The translations under genes and the position numbers were made by a program. Positions 7,447 through 12,919 of a DNA stretch of 12,919 nucleotides are shown one piece after another. The stretch's first letter is position 1. Each line of letters begins with the position of its first letter. Origin of the DNA: Sterolibacterium sp964500605 (GTDB lineage Bacteria; Pseudomonadota; Gammaproteobacteria; Burkholderiales; Rhodocyclaceae). Below the pieces are notes generated by a model. That model searched no databases and was not told where the DNA came from. It saw only the letters and a list, made by a program, of their open reading frames with translations. The DNA is taken from positions 1 through 12,919 of the forward strand of contig CAZCOS010000063.1 of assembly GCA_964500605.1 (NCBI GenBank). Direction: 5' to 3'.

Positions 7447-7470
7447 AAAAAAACCCGGCCAGGCCCGGTT
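7447..7470 (-). terminator. Intrinsic-terminator-like palindrome in the divergent spacer
   Basis: The sequence AACCCGGCCAGGCCCGGTT (7452-7470) is a palindrome with one mismatch. The A7 run at 7447-7453 partly overlaps it. On the minus strand it reads as a GC-rich hairpin followed by T7, the form of a rho-independent terminator. On the plus strand no T run follows. It lies between two divergent genes, where it would stop leftward antisense transcription before it reaches the lysine genes, or act in the leader of a longer leftward transcript. The structure is seen; the function is inferred. Confidence 0.5.
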
Positions 7471-7495
7471 CAATCCTTTCAATCCCTTCAATCCA
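7469..7495. repeat. Three tandem 9-mers TTCAATCCN
   Basis: TTCAATCCT, TTCAATCCC and TTCAATCCA follow one another at 7469-7477, 7478-7486 and 7487-7495, identical except for the last base. They begin at the edge of the palindrome and end 35 nt before the start codon of the fusion gene. They could be a protein-binding array or a simple slippage product. Confidence 0.75.
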
Positions 7496-7530
7496 AGCAT
7501 CGCACTTTTGTTTTAGCCCACCCTGCCCTC

Positions 7531-9885
7531 ATGCGCATCCTCTGCCTGGGCGGCGGCCCGGCTGGCCTTTATTTTTCGATTCTGGCCAAGCTGGCCCAGC
7601 CTGCTCACGACATCACCGTTCTCGAACGTCACGCAGCCGACGACACTTTCGGCTGGGGCATCGTCTTTTCAGACTCAGCCCTGAACGAGCTAGCTCTGGC
7701 CGACCCGATCAGCCACACCCGCCTGTGTGCAGCCATGCGCCACTGGGAAAACTGCAACATCCGTTTCAAAGGGCAGCGCATCGTTTCCGGCGGGCACGGT
7801 TACTGCGGCATCGGACGACACGTTTTTCTCGCCATCCTCCAGCAGCGCGCCATCGAGCTGGGAGTACAGCTCCAATTTCGAGAAGAATTCCAGCCCGAAT
7901 CCCTGCCCGATGCGGACCTCATCATCGCGGCAGATGGTGCCAACAGCCTGATCCGTAGCCATTACGCCGGATATTTCCGGCCCCGCCTTGAAATGGGTCG
8001 CTGTCGCTATTTGTGGCTGGGTTGCCGGATGAAACTGGACAGCTTCACCTTCATCACTGAAATCACCGAATGGGGCGTATTTCAGGCTCACGTCTATCCC
8101 TTCGATGAAGAAAGCTGTACCTTCATCATCGAATGCCGCGAAGAAACCTGGCACGCCGCCGGTCTGGACCAGCTTGATGAGAAAGCCTGTCTGGATTTTT
8201 GCACCCGCCTTTTCGCCCTCCATCTGGAAGGTGCATGGCTCAGTCATCGTGGTTCACTTACCCCTTCCAGAACGCCAAACTGGCGCAACTTCCTGTTCGT
8301 CCACTGCGAACAATGGTCTTATCGAAACATCGTCCTCATCGGCGATGCCGCCCACACCGCCCATTTTTCCATCGGCTCAGGCACCCGTCTGGCCATGGAA
8401 GACGCCATCGCCCTCAGCCGGGCACTCCACACACCGGAGTTGACTAAAAAGCCGACTGACGAATCTGCCTCAGGCCAACTTGCTGCGGCCCTCCATCGTT
8501 ATCAAGCCGAACGCACCGAAAGCCGCCAGCGTCTGCAAAACGCAGCCCGCAATCGCATGGCGTGGTTCGAGAACGTTGGCCGCTACACCCATCTCGAACC
8601 CGAACAGTTTGCCTACGCACTACTGACCAGCAGCCAGCGTCTTGGCCACGAAAATCTTCGCCAGCGGGATGCCACCTACATCAACCATTTCGAAAGCTGG
8701 TTCTCCCGGCGTTGTGGCCTGAACAAAAAACCCGGGCAAACCTTGCCACCGATGTTCACCCCCCTCACCCTACGGAGTTTGAAACTCAAGAACCGGATCG
8801 TCGTTTCCCCCATGGCCCAGTATTCCGCCAAGGACGGGTTACCCGACGATTTTCATCTCGTCCATCTGGGCAGCCGTGCACAGGGTGGCGCGGCACTCGT
8901 CATGACCGAGATGACGGCAATCGCACCGGACGCCCGCATCACGCCGGGTTGCGCCGGACTCTGGAACGACGCGCAAGAAGCGGCCTGGCAACGCATCGTC
9001 AGCTTCGTCCATCAGCACACCGATGCAGCCATCGGGCTGCAACTAGGTCACGCCGGCCCCAAAGGCTCGACCCAACGCGGCTGGGAACAGATGGACGACC
9101 CCCTCGAAGAAGGCAACTGGCCCTTGCTGGCCGCCTCAGCCCTGCCCTATGGCCCGAAGAATGCCACGCCCCGCGCCATGACCCGAGCCGACATGGATAC
9201 CGTGCGTGATGCCTTCATCGCCGCCACCCAACGCGCCGCCCGTGCTGGCTTTGATCTGCTCGAACTGCACTGTGCCCACGGCTACCTGCTTTCCAGTTTT
9301 CTCTGTCCGCTGACCAATCGGCGTGAGGATGAATACGGCGGCAATCTGGACAACCGGCTGCGTTATCCGCTGGAAATCTGTCGCGCCCTGCGAACCGTCT
9401 GGCCGGAAGATCGCCCGCTATCCATCCGCATCTCGGCGCACGACTGGGCTCCCGGCGGCAACACAGAGGATGATGCTGTGCACATGGCGCGCTGTTTCAA
9501 GGCTGCTGGAGCCGATCTCATCGACGTTTCCAGCGGACAAACCACACGGGAGGCCCGCCCCGTTCATGGCCGCATGTACCAGACTCCCTTTGCCGATCGC
9601 ATCCGCAATGAAGTCAGCATCCCCACCCTCGCCGTCGGCAACATTTTCGAAGCCGACCACATCAACACCATCATCGCCGCCGGACGCGCCGACCTGTGCG
9701 CGCTGGGCCGCCCCCATCTGGCCGACCCGTTCTGGACCCTTCACGCCGCCGCCAGCCAGCACTACCCGGATGTTCACTGGCCGGTGCAATATCTGGGCGG
9801 CAAAGCGCAACTCGAACGCCTTGCCCCGGCCTCCCTTTCCTCTTCTTCCGAATTTGATCCTTCCCTGACGGTCTTTCCAAAATGA
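7531..9885 (+). CDS. Fused flavin monooxygenase / old-yellow-enzyme reductase acting on an aromatic CoA thioester
   Basis: A 784-residue two-domain flavoenzyme. Residues 1 to about 395 are a class A FAD monooxygenase of the salicylate-hydroxylase type: dinucleotide fold LGGGPAG (G7-x-G9-x-x-G12), early FGWGIVFSD, and the second FAD motif with Gly271-Asp272 in IGDAAHTAHFSIGSG. After a short linker, residues 408-770 form an old-yellow-enzyme FMN domain (KNRIVVSPMAQYSA, LQLGHAGPKGS, His580 and His583 in LHCAHGYLLSSF, EYGGNLDNR, ALGRPHLADP). This architecture matches 2-aminobenzoyl-CoA monooxygenase/reductase of Azoarcus evansii and proteins annotated as bifunctional salicylyl-CoA 5-hydroxylase/oxidoreductase. 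The first domain hydroxylates the ring at C5 and the second reduces the product, removing aromaticity without a dioxygenase. Whether the substrate is 2-aminobenzoyl-CoA or salicylyl-CoA cannot be told from sequence. The N-terminal motif fixes the start, but no Shine-Dalgarno sequence is visible. It heads the operon, overlapping the MarR gene by 4 bp. Confidence 0.9.
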   Translation: MRILCLGGGPAGLYFSILAKLAQPAHDITVLERHAADDTFGWGIVFSDSALNELALADPISHTRLCAAMRHWENCNIRFKGQRIVSGGHGYCGIGRHVFLAILQQRAIELGVQLQFREEFQPESLPDADLIIAADGANSLIRSHYAGYFRPRLEMGRCRYLWLGCRMKLDSFTFITEITEWGVFQAHVYPFDEESCTFIIECREETWHAAGLDQLDEKACLDFCTRLFALHLEGAWLSHRGSLTPSRTPNWRNFLFVHCEQWSYRNIVLIGDAAHTAHFSIGSGTRLAMEDAIALSRALHTPELTKKPTDESASGQLAAALHRYQAERTESRQRLQNAARNRMAWFENVGRYTHLEPEQFAYALLTSSQRLGHENLRQRDATYINHFESWFSRRCGLNKKPGQTLPPMFTPLTLRSLKLKNRIVVSPMAQYSAKDGLPDDFHLVHLGSRAQGGAALVMTEMTAIAPDARITPGCAGLWNDAQEAAWQRIVSFVHQHTDAAIGLQLGHAGPKGSTQRGWEQMDDPLEEGNWPLLAASALPYGPKNATPRAMTRADMDTVRDAFIAATQRAARAGFDLLELHCAHGYLLSSFLCPLTNRREDEYGGNLDNRLRYPLEICRALRTVWPEDRPLSIRISAHDWAPGGNTEDDAVHMARCFKAAGADLIDVSSGQTTREARPVHGRMYQTPFADRIRNEVSIPTLAVGNIFEADHINTIIAAGRADLCALGRPHLADPFWTLHAAASQHYPDVHWPVQYLGGKAQLERLAPASLSSSSEFDPSLTVFPK

Positions 9886-10439
9886 GCAAGCAAACCGATA
9901 CCGAATCCCGCGCCCGTGCCGAACACGCCGATGCCTTGCGCCTTTGGCTGCGCATGCTCGCCTGCACGAATCTCATCGAAAACGATGTGCGCAGCCGTCT
10001 GCGGCAGGAGTTCGAAACCACCCTCCCCCGCTTCGACCTCATGGCCCAGCTTGAACGCGTTCCGGAAGGCATGAAAATGGGGGAACTCTCCAAGCGTATG
10101 ATGGTGACCGGCGGCAATGTCACCGGCATCACTGACCAACTCGTGTCAGAAGGGCTAGTCAAACGGACGGACAACCCCGAAGACCGGCGCGCCTACATCG
10201 TCCGGCTCACCCCGCGGGGACGCCGGGTCTTTGGCGAAATGGCGGCCGCCCATGAAAAATGGATCGTCAATCTCTTTGGTGGGCTCAACAAGGAACAAGG
10301 CAAACAGCTCTATGAACTCCTGGCTATCCTGAAATCCCACGTCACCCACCTGGTTGCCCCCCCCGCCGTCCCCACGACACCAGTTATCCCGGAACGCAAG
10401 ACCACCCGCCTTGCCAAACCGCGAAAAACGGTTCGCTAA
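9882..10439 (+). CDS. MarR-family transcriptional regulator
   Basis: A 185-residue winged-helix regulator. Helices up to about residue 60 precede the HTH, with the recognition helix in TGGNVTGITDQLVSEGLV (77-93). The wing contains the family signature DRRAYIVRLTPRG (101-113), and a C-terminal dimerisation helix follows. MarR proteins in aromatic-acid clusters are usually repressors released by the aromatic acid or its CoA ester, so control of this operon is likely (inference). The ATG overlaps the stop of the fusion gene (ATGA), and the next gene begins 2 nt after its stop, so all are translated from one message. Residues from about 159 on form a proline-rich then basic tail (VAPPAVPTTPVIPERK, ending KPRKTVR) beyond the usual family length of about 140-160. 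Confidence 0.9.
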   Translation: MSKQTDTESRARAEHADALRLWLRMLACTNLIENDVRSRLRQEFETTLPRFDLMAQLERVPEGMKMGELSKRMMVTGGNVTGITDQLVSEGLVKRTDNPEDRRAYIVRLTPRGRRVFGEMAAAHEKWIVNLFGGLNKEQGKQLYELLAILKSHVTHLVAPPAVPTTPVIPERKTTRLAKPRKTVR

Positions 10440-10441
10440 CG

Positions 10442-11254
10442 ATGCCCACCCCTTCAACCGATCCCGGCTTCCGCTGGACCGTTTCACCGGATGTGGCCAT
10501 TGCCATCCTGACCCTGCATCGCCCGGAAAGAAAAAACGCCCTGACTTTCGTCACCTACGAAGCCCTGGCTAAACGCTTCGCCGCTCTGAATACGGAAAAC
10601 GACATCAAAGCCATCGTCATCACGGGAGCCGAGGACAATTTCTGCTCGGGCGGCGATGTGCATGACATCATCGGCCCCCTCACCCGTATGGCGACACCGG
10701 AATTACTCGCCTTCACCCGACTGACCGGGGAAGTGGTCAAAGCCATGCGCGCCTGCCCGCAACCCATCATCGCCGCCGTTGATGGGGTCTGCGCCGGGGC
10801 CGGAGCCCTGCTCGCTTTGGCCGCAGACATCCGGCTGGGAACGGCACGCAGCAAAACTGCCTTCCTCTTCAACCGGGTCGGGCTGGCGGGTAGCGATATG
10901 GGGGCCTGCGCACTCCTGCCCCGGGTCATCGGGCAAGGCCGCGCCAGCGAGCTGCTCTACACCGGCCGCGCACTCGGTGGAGAAGAAGGAGAACGCTGGG
11001 GATTTTTCAACCGTCTGTGTGAACCCAGGCAATTACTCGAACAGGCACAAGCCCTCGCATGCGAACTCGCCAATGGGCCAACCTTCGCACACACGATGAC
11101 CAAGCGCATGCTGCACCGGGAATGGAATATGGACCTGAACAGTGCCATCGACGCCGAAGCCGAAGCCCAGGCATTGTGTATGCAAACCGAAGATTTCCGC
11201 CGTGCATACCGCGCCTTCGTCAACCGCGAAACGCCTCGCTTCGAGGGAAACTGA
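10442..11254 (+). CDS. Crotonase-fold (enoyl-CoA hydratase/isomerase family) protein without the hydratase glutamates
   Basis: A 270-residue crotonase-superfamily protein with the oxyanion-hole and CoA-binding segments DNFCSGGDVHDI (65-76) and IIAAVDGVCAGAGALLALAADI (109-130), a VGLAGSDMGA loop (146-155) and a normal C-terminal helix bundle. Aligned by eye with rat mitochondrial enoyl-CoA hydratase, the two catalytic glutamates are replaced: Glu144 by Leu123 and Glu164 by Arg145. A simple hydratase reaction is therefore unlikely. Asp152 in the SDMGA motif is a possible catalytic acid. In this operon a role in hydrolytic or retro-Claisen-like ring opening of the reduced cyclic CoA ester, as BadI does for 2-ketocyclohexanecarboxyl-CoA, is attractive but unproven. 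The start lies 2 nt after the MarR stop, without a strong ribosome binding site, which suggests translational coupling. Confidence 0.85.
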   Translation: MPTPSTDPGFRWTVSPDVAIAILTLHRPERKNALTFVTYEALAKRFAALNTENDIKAIVITGAEDNFCSGGDVHDIIGPLTRMATPELLAFTRLTGEVVKAMRACPQPIIAAVDGVCAGAGALLALAADIRLGTARSKTAFLFNRVGLAGSDMGACALLPRVIGQGRASELLYTGRALGGEEGERWGFFNRLCEPRQLLEQAQALACELANGPTFAHTMTKRMLHREWNMDLNSAIDAEAEAQALCMQTEDFRRAYRAFVNRETPRFEGN

Positions 11255-11273
11255 ACCGCGTTCCTGGACGACC

Positions 11274-12482
11274 ATGCCCACGCCTGACCATCTCGCCTGG
11301 CCCTTCTTCGACACCGCTCACCGCAGCCTTGCCGAAGCGGCCATGCACTGGGCCACCCGTCTTTCCGATCCCCCTCTACCAAGCCAGAACGACCTCGATA
11401 TCCTCTGTCGTCAGCATGTGCATCAACTGGCCGAAGCGGGTTGGCTTCAATACGGTGTCGTCCCGCTGAAACCCGCTTCGAATACAAGCTCTGATTCAAA
11501 TGCCCCCCAAAGCAGGATCGACATTCGCGCGTTTTGCCTGCTGCGCGAAATTCTGGCCTATCACTCGACGCTGGCTGATTTTTCCTTTGTCATGCAAGGA
11601 CTGGGAAGCGGGCCCCTCTCCCTTTTCGGCTCCCTCGAGCAAAAAGCCCGTTATCTGCCTGCCGTCGTCCATGGTGAAAAAATCGCTGCTTTCGCGCTCT
11701 CCGAAGCCCAAGCCGGCTCCGATGTCAGCGCGATCACCTGCCAAGCACGGCCACTCATGAATGGGCAATGGCAAATCGACGGTGAAAAAACCTGGGTTTC
11801 CAATGGCGGTCTGGCTGATTTTTACGTCGTTTTCGCCCGAACCGGCCCAGAAGGGCAAGCTGCCAGCAGCAGCCTTTCTGCCTTCATCGTTGACGCCGAC
11901 ACGCCCGGTCTGCACATTGCCGAACGCCTCACCACCGTCTCGCCCCACCCGCTGGCACGCCTGCGTTTCGATGCCTGCCGCATCCCTGTCACACAGCAAA
12001 TCGGCCAAACAGGTGAAGGCTTCAAAATCGCCATGGCCACATTGGATCTCTTCCGCCCGAGCGTCGGTGCAGCCGCTCTGGGCATGGCGCGCCGGGCACA
12101 TGACGAAGCCCGGCGTTACACTGAAAACCGCTCGCTCTTTGGCAGCAAGCTGGCTGACCTGCAAATGAGCCAGGCCCGATTCGCCGACATGGAAACCGCA
12201 CTCGATGCCTCGGCCCTGCTCGTCTATCGCGCGGCCTGGGCCTGCGACCAGGGGGGACGCGCCACACGGGAATCCGCCATGGCCAAACTGTTTTCGACCG
12301 AACAGGCGCAGAGCATCGTTGATACCGCCCTGCAATTTTTCGGCGGGAAGGGCTTGCTTCAAGGCGAAAAAATTGAAGCACTCTACCGCGACATCCGTGC
12401 CTTGCGCATTTACGAAGGGGCCAGTGAAATCCAGAAACTCGTGATCAACCGGGAATCACGGCGAAAATTTCTCGATCGCTGA
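11274..12482 (+). CDS. Acyl-CoA dehydrogenase family protein
   Basis: A 402-residue FAD-dependent acyl-CoA dehydrogenase, normal length for the family. It has the flavin-binding signature ALSEAQAGSDVSA (Glu144), the middle-domain DGEKTWVSNGG, and the second signature QFFGGKGLL. The catalytic base lies in IYEGASEIQ (Glu381), at the position used by medium- and short-chain enzymes. It would desaturate a CoA ester, probably an intermediate after ring opening in the aromatic-CoA pathway coded by the genes just upstream; the actual substrate is unknown. The ATG at 11274 is taken as the start because it follows the crotonase stop by 19 nt and yields a normal N-terminus. The frame is open further upstream but only inside the preceding gene. 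No terminator was seen behind it. Confidence 0.88.
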   Translation: MPTPDHLAWPFFDTAHRSLAEAAMHWATRLSDPPLPSQNDLDILCRQHVHQLAEAGWLQYGVVPLKPASNTSSDSNAPQSRIDIRAFCLLREILAYHSTLADFSFVMQGLGSGPLSLFGSLEQKARYLPAVVHGEKIAAFALSEAQAGSDVSAITCQARPLMNGQWQIDGEKTWVSNGGLADFYVVFARTGPEGQAASSSLSAFIVDADTPGLHIAERLTTVSPHPLARLRFDACRIPVTQQIGQTGEGFKIAMATLDLFRPSVGAAALGMARRAHDEARRYTENRSLFGSKLADLQMSQARFADMETALDASALLVYRAAWACDQGGRATRESAMAKLFSTEQAQSIVDTALQFFGGKGLLQGEKIEALYRDIRALRIYEGASEIQKLVINRESRRKFLDR

Positions 12483-12484
12483 CG

Positions 12485-12490
12485 TAAAAT
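12485..12490 (+). promoter_or_regulatory. Possible -10 element for the lipoprotein gene
   Basis: TAAAAT begins 3 nt after the acyl-CoA dehydrogenase stop codon and 27 nt before the lipoprotein ATG, matching TATAAT at five of six positions. No convincing -35 hexamer was found 16-18 bp upstream, so this is a weak prediction. It would make the lipoprotein partly independent of the aromatic operon. Confidence 0.3.
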
Positions 12491-12516
12491 CGCTTTTCCC
12501 GATTCATGCAGGATCC

Positions 12517-12906
12517 ATGCGCCCCGACATGCTTCCGATTCTCCACCCTGCTTCTCGCTTCCTGATCCTGTCCGCCTTGCTGCTGACAGCCTGTGACCCG
12601 CTAGGGCTCGATGCCCAGGCCAATGCCGCAGCCGCCAAAGAAGCCGAAGGACGCGCTATCGGCAGTGCCTGCCGACAATCTGGTCGCGCGCTTGAAGACT
12701 GCTACACCCGCAACGCCAAAGCCTCCAAGGCTGCAATCTTTGCAGGCTGGCGCGACATGGACGGCTACATGCGCGAAAACAAGCTGGAAATCGTTCCGCC
12801 TCCGACGGACATTCCGAATCCCGTCGAGGCTCACCCGCCTGAACCAGGAAAAGAAAATTCCGACGGCGAAAAAGCAAAAACCCCCGCGAAAACAACTAAA
12901 TCCTGA
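12517..12906 (+). CDS. Small lipoprotein of unknown function
   Basis: A 129-residue predicted lipoprotein. A type II signal peptide ends in the lipobox LTAC with Cys26. The next residue is Asp27, which in E. coli favours retention in the inner membrane. The mature part has an alanine- and glutamate-rich helix, two cysteines (Cys52 and Cys62, in SACRQSGRALEDCYTRN) that could form a disulfide, a KAAIFAGWRDMDGYMRENKLEIV segment split by no gap, and a proline/lysine-rich disordered end. Similar small lipoproteins of unknown role seem to occur in betaproteobacteria (from memory, not checked). The ATG at 12517 has a short AGGA just upstream; an ATG at 12529 is an alternative. Its stop overlaps the next start (TGATG), suggesting coupling to the following gene and not to the aromatic pathway. 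Confidence 0.7.
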   Translation: MRPDMLPILHPASRFLILSALLLTACDPLGLDAQANAAAAKEAEGRAIGSACRQSGRALEDCYTRNAKASKAAIFAGWRDMDGYMRENKLEIVPPPTDIPNPVEAHPPEPGKENSDGEKAKTPAKTTKS

Positions 12907-12919
12907 TGAAATCCAACGA
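12906..12919 (+). CDS. Start of a gene running off the window (partial)
   Basis: An ATG overlaps the last base of the lipoprotein stop codon (TGATG) and opens a frame reading MKSN before the sequence ends. Such an overlap is typical for translationally coupled genes. Nothing can be said about the product. Confidence 0.35.

Noticed and set aside
7469..7495. CRISPR-like array
   Set aside because: The units are 9 bp with no spacers, so this is a simple tandem repeat.
11142..11273. Earlier start for the acyl-CoA dehydrogenase
   Set aside because: The added 44 residues would come from inside the crotonase gene read in another frame and have no family similarity. The ATG at 11274 gives a normal N-terminus.
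11496..12362. A 288-codon minus-strand open frame opposite the acyl-CoA dehydrogenase
   Set aside because: Same reasoning: it mirrors the sense gene's codon pattern, has no ribosome binding site or domain, and the sense gene is certain.

Overview
The window looks like chromosomal DNA of a moderately GC-rich, aromatic-degrading Gram-negative bacterium. It is most likely a betaproteobacterium of the Azoarcus/Thauera/Rhodocyclales kind. This is inferred from three things: an MsbA-type lipid A flippase with outer-membrane proteins, a fused flavin monooxygenase/old-yellow-enzyme gene of the 2-aminobenzoyl-CoA monooxygenase/reductase type, and the gene order around that fusion. No rRNA, tRNA, CRISPR array, transposase or phage gene was seen.

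Left part (1-737): one plus-strand macro-domain gene. Its first beta strand is encoded in a frame without a usable start codon, although a strong ribosome binding site and an ATG lie just upstream in another frame, so a single-base frameshift is suspected. A 13-bp-stem hairpin follows and separates it from the convergent minus-strand genes.

Minus-strand block (738-7266), in transcription order from right to left: a saccharopine-dehydrogenase-family enzyme; an ALDH7/antiquitin-type alpha-aminoadipate semialdehyde dehydrogenase (with the previous gene, a lysine/pipecolate catabolic pair); msbA; a porin-like outer-membrane barrel; and a short PstS-like periplasmic phosphate-binding-type protein. 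Gaps are 10-12 nt inside each of the two catalytic/envelope pairs. The gap between the aldehyde dehydrogenase and msbA is larger and carries a heptamer tandem repeat.

Divergent control region (7267-7530): a good sigma70-like promoter faces right and a weaker one faces left. The region also holds a near-perfect palindrome followed by T7 on the minus strand and three tandem 9-mers.

Plus-strand aromatic-CoA block (7531-12482): the monooxygenase/reductase fusion, a MarR regulator overlapping it by 4 bp, a crotonase-fold protein 2 nt later, and an acyl-CoA dehydrogenase 19 nt after that. This order fits the aerobic CoA-dependent 2-aminobenzoate (anthranilate) or salicylate pathway. The fusion would hydroxylate and then reduce the aromatic CoA thioester, and the crotonase and dehydrogenase would open the ring and oxidise the product. 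The crotonase lacks both hydratase glutamates, so it may be the ring-opening hydrolase rather than a true hydratase. The CoA ligase, thioesterase and hydroxyacyl-CoA dehydrogenase expected for this pathway are not in the window.

Right edge (12485-12919): a small lipoprotein with its own possible promoter, whose stop codon overlaps the ATG of a gene running off the window.
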